Positions 25,003 through 35,645 of a DNA stretch of 62,729 bases are shown piece after piece. Source of the stretch: Priapulus caudatus (Eukaryota; Priapulida; Priapulimorpha; Priapulimorphida; Priapulidae); contig NW_014577079.1 of NCBI RefSeq assembly GCF_000485595.1, forward strand, positions 180,826 through 243,554, read 5' to 3'. Each line of letters opens with the position of its first letter. Position 1 is the stretch's first letter. Made by a program: the position numbers and the translations under genes. Below the pieces are notes generated by a model, which was not told the origin of the DNA, did not search any database, and saw only the letters and a program-made list of their open reading frames with translations.

Positions 25003-25070
25003 TATCATGATAAATGTGCCATGTCACTATCCTCAGCGTACATCAACACAGGTTATGTATGCGGATTACT

Positions 25071-26350
25071 TTTTAGCTCGCCTTGACATTGTCAAGATGA
25101 GCTATTGCCATAGGGCGTTGTCCGTCGTACGTCCGTCCATCCGTCCGTCCGTCAACATTTGGCTACGGTCAACGATAACTTGAGAACCGTTTGATCCATA
25201 TGTTTCAAATTGCATACAGTTGTTACTCCTTTGGGAGAGATGTGAACGTCCTATTTTGGAGCACGCCAGTTGACCTACTTTCGAGCCACGCCCACTTTTT
25301 GGCAAAAATGGAAATGGCCATAAGTCAGTTCACGTTCAACGGATTTTGCTCATTTTTGGTATGTGAATGAGTAAGGACTGGCCCTAAAACATATTACAGG
25401 GCTTTTGATATTTTTTGTAAATTATGTAAATTAGGTAGATTTTGGCAATTTTACTATGCATTTCAGTGTTTGCCTACGGTCAACGATAACTCAGGAACCG
25501 TTTGACCCACATGTTTCCAATTGCATACAGTTGTTACTCCTATGGGAGAGATTTGAACATCCTATTTTGGCGCACGCTAGTCGACCTACTTTCGAGCCAC
25601 GCCCACTTTTTGGCAAAAATGGAAATGGTAATAAGTCAGTTTAGGTTCAACGGATTTTGCTCATTTTTTGTATGTGAATGAATAAGGACTGGCCCCAAAA
25701 CATATCACACAGGTTTTGATATTTTTTTTAAATTATGCAAATTATAGGTAGATTTTGGCAATTTCACTATGCATTTCAGTGTCTGCCTACAGTCAACGAT
25801 AACTCAAGAACCGTTTGACCCACATGTTTCAAATTGCATACAGTTGTTACTCCTATGGGAGAGATTTGAACGTTCTATTTTGAAGCACGCTAGTCAACCT
25901 ACTTTCGAGCCACGCCCACCTTTTGGCAAAAATGAAAATGGCCATCTAGATTCATTCGATTTTGTTAAATTTACCTACCTACCTACCTACCTACCTACCT
26001 ACCTACCTAATCATACCTAAGTGTAATATTGTGTTTTAGATTCTTCGTTGCAGTAATTTGACTGGAATATTTTATTGCTTTATTTGCACAATAATCAAAA
26101 ACCAAAATGGCGATCATTTAGGCGTAGCGCCATCTCTCGCCCAGATTTCAGACTTTCAGATCAGAAACATTTATTTTATCATCAAAACTAACCCTGAAAC
26201 AAAGCAGTGAAATTTCTATTAGTATAAAACAGGGAATAAGGACATTGATCACATTTTGGTTCGTCATAAATGAAACAGTTACCAAATTTTAAATATCATC
26301 TCCCTCTTCTATCACACCCAAGGTGAGCTATAGTGTCATTGACACTTTTA
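25071..26350 (+). mobile_element. Dispersed repeat family 1 with three tandem 312-bp units
   Basis: Starts TTTTAGCTCGCCTTGACATT 68 bases after the EFCAB7 stop and ends GGTGAGCTATAGTGTCATTG. The segment from TACGGTCAACGATAACT is repeated at about 25162, 25474 and 25786, a period near 312 bases, with GAGCCACGCCCACTTTTTGG in each unit. A shorter copy in the other orientation lies in a PADI intron at 5533-6295. The EFCAB7 3' untranslated region probably reads into this element. Confidence 0.8.
25974..26010. repeat. (CCTA)n microsatellite
   Basis: About nine CTAC tetranucleotide units at the end of the third internal unit of the family 1 repeat. Confidence 0.9.
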
Positions 26351-26880
26351 TTTGGACTCGTGGACTAAAACTCGATAGTTTGGAACTCTCAGCTTTTTAT
26401 TCCAGCTTTTATCATGACAAAACTAACCTGTACATTGTCTGTGTGATGGTATTTATGCATGTATTTATTTGTATGTGTAGTGTATGCCTGGAATAGAACT
26501 CTCGGTAGCTGATATTAAAGGTTATTGTGGAGTTATGTTGACGTGACTGTTATAAGAAAACTTGTGTTTCACTACTTTACTACATGCAGACAGGTGGAAA
26601 ACTATCAAAAATAAAAAGAGAAACACTGATCTAAAGGTTCCCGTTCATACATACATACATACATACATACTCTCATATGTGAGGTTTTGATCATTATGAT
26701 CATCATGTATATTGTTTTAATAAAGTTAAATAATATATTATTTTCTGCAATATTTTGGTATTGTACAGTATTATTTCTGTTGCTATATAATATTTTATGG
26801 AAAAAAAAGTAGTTAATTGTGTATATCAGTGAAGATTTTTAAAATAACTTATGCACCTTGTCCTCACGGCTACGAACTAT
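26351..26880. other. No gene; (CATA)n at 26647-26670
   Basis: AT-rich spacer between the family 1 repeat and the LINE. It holds a short CATA tetranucleotide array and nothing coding. Confidence 0.5.
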
Positions 26881-28400
26881 GCTGCTGCTGCTGCAGGGCC
26901 TCAAGCATGGGTAAGGCTCCAGGACCTGACAATATGCGTCCTCGTGTACTGAAGGAATTATCGAAAGAAATTGCGCCAATCCTGACTATGATTTTCCAAG
27001 CCTCCTACAACTCGGGTGAAGTCCCGCAAGACTGGCGAAATGCAAATGTCGCACCAATTTTTAAAAAAGGTCAGAGGTACCTGGCTGAAAACTATCGACC
27101 AGTGTCACTGACGTGCATCAGCTGCAAAGTCATGGAGCACATTGTGACATCTCACATCATGTCTCATGCCGATAAACACAACATTCTCAACCCGCTTCAA
27201 CATGGTTTCCGGAAGGGTGTCTCCTGCGAAACTCAGCTTATTGACTTTGTGGACGATGTGTCCAAAAGCATGGAAGCTGGAAAGCAGGTCGACTGTGTAA
27301 TAATGGACTTTTCAAAAGCTTTTGACAAGGTAAACCACAGCCTACTCGTTCACAAGTTAAATCACTATGGCATCCGTGGTAAAACCAACACCTGGATTAG
27401 TTCGTTCCTGTCAGATCGAATGCAGACAGTCGTCGTCGACGGAGAGAGATCTGACCCTGTAAATGTAGAATCAGGAGTCCCGCAAGGTTCAGTGCTTGGA
27501 CCTTGCCTGTTCCTGTTCTACATAAATGACATCCCGGAAGATACACAAGCAACCGTTCGACTTTTTGCAGATGACACATTGATTCATATAGCTCTGACTA
27601 AACCACAAGATTCACAAATACTGCAGAATGACTTGGACCAACTAGCAGTCTGGGAAGACAAGTGGATGATGAAGTTCCACCAAGACAAATGTCTGGTCCT
27701 GACCATCACCAGAAAACTCCAACCAACCTGTTACCCATATGCTCTACGCGGACATACCTTAGACGTGGCCACATCAGCCAAGTACCTGGGTGTCACACTA
27801 ACATCAGACCTTCGATGACACAACCACATCAGCTCAATATGTAGTAAAGCAAATGGAACCCTATCATTCCTGAGAAGGAACCTAAAGATTTCCTGAATGG
27901 AAGTTAAGTCACTTGCCTATACCTCATTGGTTATGCCCACGGTGGAGTACGCCAGCACGGTATGGGATCCATATCAGGCGCAGGACTGCCAACATCTTGA
28001 AATGGTCCAAAGACGAGCAGCGAGATACGTCTCAAACCGCCACCACAACAGGTCGAGTGTTACTGACATGCTTGAATTTAAACACTCAACTGGCCGACGC
28101 TGGAGTCAAGACGAAGGGTTGCCCGTTTGGCTATGATGTACATGCAAGCTCGTCAACGGCATGGTCAACTTGGATACCAACAACCGTCTGATACCACCTA
28201 CTCGAAGCACCAGGAACATGTCAGAGCACTCTTTTCAAATCCCATCCTGCTGTAGATGTACGTGACTACAGGAAATTACGGCTCCTTCTTTCCCAGGTCT
28301 ATTACAGAGTGGAACGCCTTACCGACTGAAGTGGTGACAGCCGAAAATCTATGTTCCTTTAAGTCTCTGATTACTGCCTAAACGACATCAGGGCAGTTTT
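26881..28400 (+). pseudogene. 5'-truncated CR1/L2-like LINE, reverse transcriptase ORF
   Basis: A frame open to 27818 encodes the fingers and palm of a non-LTR reverse transcriptase: GKAPGPDNMRPRVLKEL, NVAPIFKKGQRYLAENYRPV, HGFRKGVSCETQL, MDFSKAFDKVNH, GVPQGSVLGP, and FADDT at the catalytic position. TGA at 27816-27818 interrupts LR-HNH (Trp expected), and TGA at about 27895 is a second stop. Homology resumes as LAYTSLVMPTVEYASTVWDP and QRRAARYVSNRHHN to 28136, then by frameshift to SFFPRSITEWNALPTEVV (about 28285-28330). No endonuclease domain: the copy begins abruptly after a CTG run. An AGAAGTAGAAGTA tail ends at about 28545. Confidence 0.92.
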
Positions 28401-28545
28401 TTAAGTAAAATTTGCTTTTTTTGTGTGTTTTTCTTTAGAAAATCAAGGAAAGGAAAATTTTATTTTAGTCTCAACTAGCGCCTCCCGTTGGCATAATCAT
28501 CAGTATGTTGATGGTGGCCAATATAGCGTAGAAGTAGAAGTATGC

Positions 28546-28920
28546 TAACTATAATAAACGTTGTGTGCGTGCGTGCGTGCGCGTGTGTTCAAACGAAAAT
28601 TCCCCTGAAGTTTTCAACTAATAGCAGAGCTAATAGCTATTATAAAACCTTCTTTTTGGCGTTTGTTACCCATAGGTGGCGCAAGTTGTAGTGTTATTAT
28701 TCATTCCTGCGCCGTGTGTGATGCGATTCTCAGATGCGATTGTGGATAGCAACTGAAATACGTAATGAAGGTACGAGTGTTTGTTAACATAGTCTAGGAC
28801 AACTGAGCCCCCAATGGCAACGGTTGGTAAATGCTTAATTCTATGTGTATATGACTATATGTTATATCATTTTATTGATTTATGGTTTGACATTTATCGT
28901 AAGTGTACAGCATAGGCAAG
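28546..28920. other. No gene seen
   Basis: Holds a short GTGTGCGTGCGTGCG run at about 28562 and otherwise unassigned sequence. Confidence 0.45.
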
Positions 28921-28984
28921 GTAACCGCGGACAGTGCAGGTGAGGTAGCCCCACCCCACCCAAGGTCCCACCTACACTGTGTCT

Positions 28985-29260
28985 GTAGGCCTACTTCTAC
29001 TTCTATTTCTATACTGGACAGTCCGTAAGGAATAAACGTCCAGGGCTATAGCTAGCCATGGGGTGTGACCTAGCTTGGATAAAGCCAGGTAGTTAGCCTT
29101 TTTTAGCCGAATGGCACTGAGGTTGGTCACAGCCAGAGTTTTTTTTCGCCCTTAGTGGTTCTTTTACGTCCCCAGTGGCCTTAGTATTACTGGAGACGGG
29201 ACCGCCATTTTACGTGGTCATCCGAGCCACGGCCCACGGGACCTACACATTACACGGAGT
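28985..29260 (-). mobile_element. LINE tail fragment and adjoining repeat
   Basis: 28990-29045 is the reverse complement of the LINE tail at 14165-14215. The following 200 bases, with TTCTTTTACGTCCCCAGTGG and TTTTACGTGGTCATCCGAGC, have the look of a dispersed repeat; I infer this from style only. Confidence 0.45.
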
Positions 29261-29264
29261 GCAG

Positions 29265-29453
29265 GGGCGTGTACAGGGGGGGGGGTCCAGGGGTTCCGGA
29301 CCCCCCCCTGCTCGCGCAGAAAACGCATCTAAGGGGGTCTAATTTAAAAAAAAAATTTGGGGGAGCACCCCCCAGACCCCCCTTCACATGCTTGCAAGTT
29401 TGGGTTACGGTTAGACCCCCCCCCCCTGGTACAAATCCTGTACACGCCTCTGG
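29265..29453. mobile_element. MITE with GGCGTGTACAGG ends
   Basis: Left GGGGCGTGTACAGG and right CCTGTACACGCCTC are inverted repeats. The interior is dominated by G runs on the left and C runs on the right, so that almost the whole 189-bp element can fold back. A related GGCCCGTAGCCAGGGGG end is visible at 11208. Confidence 0.8.
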
Positions 29454-29663
29454 AGTGGTACCTATGGTGGTACATTGGAAATTAAAATATATTCTAATTA
29501 AATATATGTCTTCATTCAGTTTTAATTTTAGTAGATATTGTGATATAATTCATTGTGTATTGTTTGTAAAATGGAGCTTACCTAAATAATAAAATATATG
29601 TCCTTTGACGTAAATATTAAAATAGTATTACTAGTACTGTAGTAGTATATAGTACTATACTAC

Positions 29664-29707
29664 CAGGAGTAAGATAATATAGGATATCCTATATTATCTT
29701 ACTCCTG
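29664..29707. mobile_element. CAGGAGT foldback element, perfect 44-bp palindrome
   Basis: CAGGAGTAAGATAATATAGG and two further bases pair perfectly with the other half, no loop. The arm sequence matches the copy at 8994-9034. Flanks ATACTAC and CTACTAC agree at six of seven positions, consistent with a 7-bp target duplication. Confidence 0.85.
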
Positions 29708-30084
29708 CTACTACTAGTACTATAGTAGTACCAGTACTACTACAGGTACGTTGATACTATGGTTGATACTCTGCATTGCACAAACACAAGTCGGAATTGG
29801 GCTAACTTGATGTTATTATATATGACGAGTGACATGTATACTGATGTAATGTAGAAGGCAATCTTAAATTATATATGCCGGTCTCGGTTGGTACTGAAGG
29901 TCAACGGTCATCATGGGGTCAAAGATGCTCATGAGCAGTGTGTACGTGCTTCACAGCCTCTTTGGCTGCACCATTACTTCGCCCACTTCCTGTTACAAAC
30001 TCCATTGAGAAATCTTCAGCGTCCTGTTTATTAATCGCTGCAGCTGGATCTCAGCATATACACCAGACCAGTAAACTAATTAGT
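29708..30084. other. No gene seen
   Basis: Continues the AGTACTA/TAGTAC-rich flank of the foldback and then unassigned sequence. Confidence 0.4.
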
Positions 30085-31403
30085 AGTGATGTCACGATCA
30101 TCGATTATACTCGATCATCAGTTGAACAGTGGCTCGAACCAAGAGCTTGGTTATCAAAATCCATAATTGATTTCATTGGGGAAAAAAATCGAAATAAATG
30201 TAAAACTTGAACAAGAAAACTTGGAAAAGTGAAGAGAATCAGAGATATCATCGCTACTATACAAGTTATCCTTTATTAACATACATGTATTATACACACA
30301 GTAGTAAACAGTGCAAAACAAACAGTAAACAGGGCTAAACAAGCACATACATGCACATTTACTTGGATCCAAGATGATCGATTACGAAATTACAACCGAT
30401 TGACAACATAAACACTACTAATTAGGCTTCCTTTATCCACGTATAAGTGGTGCATAAGTCTGCACATCTGTATTTGTATAACCACAGAGCAGCCCTATTA
30501 TGGTCTTGTAGTGAGGTCATCAGTTGGCCAAGCCTGGTATGACACGGGTCAATAGGCATTGTATAAAAAATTAATAAATATATTGTTTTGGGGAAATGGT
30601 TCCAAGTGAAATATTGACAATTAGTTATCTTATCCGCAGGCTTAGCTGTAGGAAATCTACTCAGGGAGCCAGAAATGTGAAGCAGTGGAGAAAATAACAA
30701 TATGATGTCAAGTGTTGGCTCTGGTGAATTATAACGGTTAGGAACAAGCGCTACGCCCTTTTTAAATTCAATGATGGAATTTCTTTTTCTTTTTATTATT
30801 CTATCAGACTCAGTGCATGGACACATATGAAGCATGGGCAGTACTCCGATCAGATTTATTCAGAGTGAAAAGTTAGTGCCATATAGCAAGGAACTGGTAT
30901 GCAAAAATTATTTTTCAAATAACCTTTTACTTGGCATAGTATATATAGAAGTAGTTTTCAGTGTGGGTGGCGCCGCCTGCTGCGATCTGTGGGATTACCC
31001 CGGGGGTGGGGGCAATATGGCAAGGAGTAGGTGTATGTAGGGTAGGGTAGGAAGCATTGCGGTAGAATTAATAGAGCCAAGGGGCAAGAAAAAAACTTGG
31101 AAACCACTGCTTTATAGTGTATTTTGAGAGTGCATGGCGAGTATACTGTAACATGTGCCTAAATATTTTGTTTAGTCCATGTAATGAATTCAGAATGTAT
31201 TGCAACTTAAGTTCCTTATGCTTTTGGTTAACTGTTGTGTTTTTATTCAGGGTCTACACTAGTCGGCGGCATGGATAAGGCGAATACAGGCAGCCATTCT
31301 TACTTATTATAGGCAATCTGTTCACATATAAATAAACAAGGAGGCTGGGGTGCCCCATAGACCCTCAGCCAGACTGAATACTGATTTCATCTCCCGCGAG
31401 AAA

Positions 31404-31763
31404 TGATAAAATACTAATAGCTAGTAAAAGCTGTGTCAGTGTTCGACATGAAAGGCAGCAGTTTCACAATGGAATTTCATGAACAAAAGTCAGTTGAACA
31501 AGATTAAAACCATTTAAAATCACATTCTTTGTGTGGTGTGCATTCTGTACATCCATGCGAAAGTGCTGTGTGTATCCAGAATGTGGCAGCATGCGTAGCA
31601 TGATAAAATACTAATAGCTAGTAAAAGCTGTGTCAGTGTTCGACATGAAAGGCAGCAGTTTCACAATGGAATTTCATGATCAAAAGTCAGTTGAACAAGA
31701 TTAAAACCATTTAAAATCACATTCTTTGTGTGGTGTGCATTCTGTACATCCATGCCAAAGTTA
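31404..31763. repeat. Tandem duplication, period 197 bp
   Basis: TGATAAAATACTAATAGCTA starts both copies (31404 and 31601). The second copy is nearly identical to the first over about 160 bases and then stops at ATCCATGCCAAAGT. Confidence 0.95.
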
Positions 31764-31914
31764 CTACTAGTCCACATCCACTAGTACAAGTTACTACATC
31801 CATGCCACCAGACTGTTACGTGCATTAATTAGGCCTGCGTTAATCTGCTATTCAGCTACTGTTATCAGATTGGAAAGCTTAAAATGTGCATTGTCATTGA
31901 AAATAGCTTGGGCC

Positions 31915-32025
31915 AAGCAGCAGCATTAGCAACAGTAGCAGAAGCAGCAGAAGTAGTAGCAGTAGTGGATGCAGCAGCAGTAGTCGCAGCAGCAGCGGTC
32001 GCAGTAGCAGTAGCAGTAGCTTGTG
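31915..32025. repeat. GCAGTA-rich triplet/hexamer tract
   Basis: Irregular array of GCAGCA, GTAGCA and GCAGTA units without open-frame significance. Confidence 0.85.
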
Positions 32026-32503
32026 ATGGGAATTTGTTGGAATTTCATCATTGATCATCGGTTGCACCCAACCGATCGATGATCAAAGATAATCGGTTGA
32101 ATGTTATTAATCGCGGCTACCAGATGTTGAAATATATCATATATCATATAATACAGTATTTTTTATAATACAATATTCTAACCGCTATGTATCAGTATTA
32201 TACTTGCTTTAATGTTTGGTGTAGGTTAGATTTAAGTTGTAAAGTAACCAAAAAAACACAAAAATGAAATAAAAGTCATTTCATCAATGTTTGCACATTT
32301 TATAGGAAAAAAATATCTTTTTTGATAATCAATTATTTATTTTCATAATTGAGCGCTTAGTGAGTTGCTGCAAACGACTGACTTTCGATTATAATCGATC
32401 ATAGGGACATCACTAGCAGTAGCCATGGCAGTAGCTATGGTAGTAGCAGTAGCAGGACTTAGTAATAGTAACAACTAGACAGAGTGCACTCACGGAGAGT
32501 GCA

Positions 32504-32798
32504 TACCTCCGCCAGCGACATACAACTCACAAACACACGAATAAGCCACGATGTACGCTAGCGTACTGACATGTACACGCTGGCTTGCTGGCTTGCTGCT
32601 CGCTCGCTTGTAGCAGCCGCTCATTGCTGCTGCTCGCTGACATGTACACGCTCGCTGGCTCGCTGCGCTGGCTCTCTGGGTATCACTGGCTGGCTGGCTG
32701 AGCTGGCTGACGCGCTAATATCGATCGCGCGAACACACGAACACACGTACACACGAGCGAATACATAACCTCCTCCAACTCCGTTGGGCGGAGGTAAC
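32504..32798. mobile_element. TIR repeat with ACCTCCGCC ends
   Basis: ATACCTCCGCCA at the left and GGGCGGAGGTAAC at the right form short inverted ends around a CTCGCTGGC-rich interior. Non-coding. The short match makes this less certain than the other TIR elements. Confidence 0.4.
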
Positions 32799-32900
32799 AA
32801 TGGCAGCAGCAGCTACAATAGCTGCAGCAGAAACAACAGCACATGCTTTTTAAGCAGTTGTAAGTTTGCAGAACACTGCCCTTGTTTTCTTCTGGTAACA

Positions 32901-33354
32901 ATAGCCTCGTTCACACGCGACCTCGTATTTATGAAATACGGTATTTGCGAAATACCGAATCTGAGACAAATACGCGACCGAGCGTTCACACGCTGGTTCG
33001 CGGCACCAGAAATGCCGTATTTGCGAGCTACGAATGCAATGCGCACCAACTGCCCATAGAATACGTAGATTGGTCCGCGCTCGACAGTTCCACTCGCATT
33101 GCATTGGAACTGTCGAGCGCGGACCAGTCTATAAAATACGCGGCTTCAGAAATACGGCATTTAGCGTTCACACGAGGAAATGCGCGGTCTAAGAGATCCG
33201 GTATTTCTCAAGCACGGCAAATTAGTCGGGGTCTGGGAAGCCGCGTTTTTCAACAAATATCGGATCTGTTTAGATACCGTATTTCTTGGACCACGCATTT
33301 TGCCTCGTGTGAACGCTAAATACCAAATTTCTTGCTACGTGTGAACGCGGCTAT
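32901..33354. mobile_element. MITE with AGCC.CGTTCACACG ends
   Basis: ATAGCCTCGTTCACACG at the left and CGTGTGAACGCGGCTAT at the right are inverted repeats. GCGTTCACACG or its complement recurs near both ends (about 32974, 33161 and 33308). The centre holds a 22-base perfect hairpin stem, TGGTCCGCGCTCGACAGTTC and complement, at 33069-33125. The long open frames here are translations of the repeat. Confidence 0.85.
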
Positions 33355-34456
33355 ACATATACGGCTATAATATCGGCTACTACATATTTTTATTTATTTA
33401 TTTATTTAGGCAATTATCCATCATATACATAATACAATACATAGCATATTTTTACAATAAAATTTTGAATTAATAAAATTGGATAACTACCAAGGATATA
33501 TACACAAAAAGCATGACTAGCACACTTATTTACGCAGGTAAGGTCTATGTCCCCCTGACCTCTGTTTGACCTGGCTCGTTTAGCTATTTCTGACCAATAT
33601 ATATTAGGACTGTCATCGATGCTTTTTTTTTTTCTAAAATGTAGCCAGCGAAGCATCGGTAGCATTTTTGACTGAGCGCTGCCATTATCGGAAGTAGTGC
33701 AGGACGCATGCATACAGAGACAATCAATAACTGTGGTGTTCTATTGTCTCTGGTGCGTATCCTGTCTCACTGATCTCTATAATAAAATCTGTCTACCGTA
33801 AAAGCATGTCTGCTGCTTCGCCATCGCCGCGACGCCAGGTCAATCTGGTTGAATTCAGGTAAATATACTTCGCCCATGTTGCATTTAAGCACAGCGATGT
33901 ATAAAATGCATAGTTATCATAAGTAGAACACAATACATGAGTTTACTGTACTTTCACGGCTCATGTTTTATTACATAATTATTAAATTGAATCAGATCGA
34001 ATCGAACCAAAATATCGAAGAAAAAAAAAATCAATAATCGAATCGAAATAATTTGATACCAATGACAGCCCCAGCTGGAATACTATGAGGTGAAGGTTAT
34101 ACTTGATACAAAACAAGGCAGAAATGCTTAGATGATTATTTTATTTGAGATATACGTAATTGTTCGGCAGTTTTTGTAGAGGTACAAGATTTTCCAATGG
34201 ATGGATGTCAGGCTGTATATTGACGTCAGTCACACAGCCTGGTCGGGTTAGGTTACATTATGATTATTGTATCTAGTTTCGATAGTGCGACTTTCGGCCC
34301 TAGGACATAAGAGCTGTCCATATTTGCACATTTGCATACGTCGCACATTGCGAAAATGAATTGTCGTCAGCGCTTATATCCATGAACGCACAGGCACTTG
34401 AAGCGTTTCAATAAAATATAATGCGAACTAAATACGAAATCTATAGTACAAAATTC

Positions 34457-34766
34457 TTAATGTTTCTATACTATAGGCCTACTCTCTTTCACCTATTATC
34501 GCCAATAGTTTCCTACCAAATTGCATTACCGGCAGCCATTGCTATCGCGGCGCGACTGTTGCACGCTTGCACTAATATATAGAGAAGCACATGTTAATAT
34601 AAGAATAGAGAATAAGAATAGAGAAGCAGTAATATACTCTATATATTAGTGCAAGCGTGCAACAGTCGCGCCGCGAGAGCAATTAATGGCTGCCGGTAAT
34701 GCAATGGTAGGAAACTATCGGCAATAATAGGTAAAAGAGAGTAGGCCTATAGTATAGAAACATTAA
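34457..34766. mobile_element. 310-bp foldback element bounded by TTAA
   Basis: Inverted arms of about 125 bp (34457-34581 and 34642-34766) beginning TTAATGTTTCTATACTATAG, with few mismatches. The ends are TTAA on both sides, as left by piggyBac- and Kolobok-type transposases. The loop is AGAATAGAGAA-rich. No coding frame. Confidence 0.85.
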
Positions 34767-34968
34767 AGGACAATTGAAGTCAAATTTTATAACTTCTGTA
34801 ACGTTTTTATACATAGAAATACATTCAATAACGTATTCCATTTCAAATCCGGCGCCCGCAGTTCAAATCCGCAGTAAGAAACACATGAATATTAGTCTAG
34901 GTCATGTGACGTCACAGCACCCTGTTGAAACACGCCATTATGTAAACATAGTGCGTGTGGTGTATAAG

Positions 34969-35285
34969 ATGAAGATAGAAAGCGATAATTTCAATGATTC
35001 TAGTGATTACTCAGATGATGATGATATTTATAGTGATTTACCAGTTGGATATAGGTTTGAGCATGAATATACACAAGAAGTGGAGGAGAATTGTCTGAAA
35101 AAGCAACGGGAAGAGTCGGCACACACTTCTCGAGAATCAGAAGTCACAATTCATGGCGGAATGGAAGCTTCGGTACCAGATAGGACTGTAGACAAATACT
35201 GGTGTTCTTGTAGTGTTTGTGAATTAATGAGTACGGCACCTGAATGTATATGCTGCCATGAGAATGAGAAGACCAGGGTTATTGC
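34969..35285 (+). CDS. Partial gene with P2X7-C-terminal-like zinc domain
   Basis: From MKIESDNFNDSSDYSDDD an acidic leader leads into LPVGYRFEHEYTQEVEENCL and, after a low-complexity linker, YWCSCSVCELMSTAPECICC. The YRFEPEYT-like block and the WCxCxxC...CxCC cysteine cluster are the signature of the intracellular domain of P2X7, which in many invertebrates occurs in stand-alone proteins. The cysteines are expected to bind zinc. No P2X channel region precedes it. After HENEKTR the expected continuation is missing and the frame runs into unrelated GC-rich sequence and a 10-N gap, so the 3' part is truncated, spliced or rearranged. Confidence 0.6.
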
Positions 35286-35441
35286 CCGGCCCCCCCACTC
35301 CGAGGTCGGAAAGACCGCATGCGCGTTCCCAAAATCTCCGGTAAAGGGGTATTTTTCGCGCGACAAAATCCGGCCCAAGAATTGTAAACAAGAGCCGCAG
35401 AGCGTCTGGGCTCATCTGAGGTCTGTTGCTACGATTATAAA

Positions 35442-35451
35442 NNNNNNNNNN
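35442..35451. other. Assembly gap (10 N)
   Basis: Ten undetermined bases. The sequence directly to the right is a repeat shared with 13.9-14.1 kb. Confidence 1.
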
Positions 35452-35474
35452 GCGTGCGCCGGCCTAAGCATTAG

Positions 35475-35645
35475 GCGCCCGGGTCCATAGCTGCCAGCGC
35501 CGCATACTGTCGTAGGACGTTCCCGCGGTCGCGTGCGCCTTGCCGCGGAACTGCACGCAAGATCTGCGCTCAGCACTTCGGGTCAACACCTCCTTTCGGC
35601 AACGCTTCTCTAGTATCCCGTCTCATCTGGATGTTACTAACAATT
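35475..35645 (+). mobile_element. LINE 3' block, second copy
   Basis: ATACTGTCGTAGGACGTTCC and TAGTATCCCGTCTCATCTGG match 13942-14075 with many small differences. It includes GGTCCATAGCTGCC, a remnant of the hairpin at 13861-13930. Confidence 0.65.

Larger units (their letters stand above)
30085..32413. mobile_element. Possible hAT-like non-autonomous element
   Basis: The left end reads TAGTGATGTCACGATCATCG and the right end, in reverse complement, TAGTGATGTCCCTATGATCG, both followed by ATTATA and TCGA. GATGTCRCG...ATCGATTA ends are typical of hAT-derived repeats. No transposase frame is seen in the 2.3 kb between, which includes a 197-bp tandem duplication, triplet-like GCAGTA repeats and an internal hairpin at 32053-32090. 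A clean 8-bp target duplication was not found. Confidence 0.4.

Noticed and set aside
32882-33319. 145-codon frame on the plus strand
   Set aside because: It is the translation of a MITE with repeated GCGTTCACACG motifs; the opposite strand is equally open.
34774-35490. A 238-codon frame taken as a whole, bridging the gap
   Set aside because: The first 65 codons come from the flank of a TTAA element and the last part crosses undetermined bases; only 34969-35285 shows domain-like sequence.
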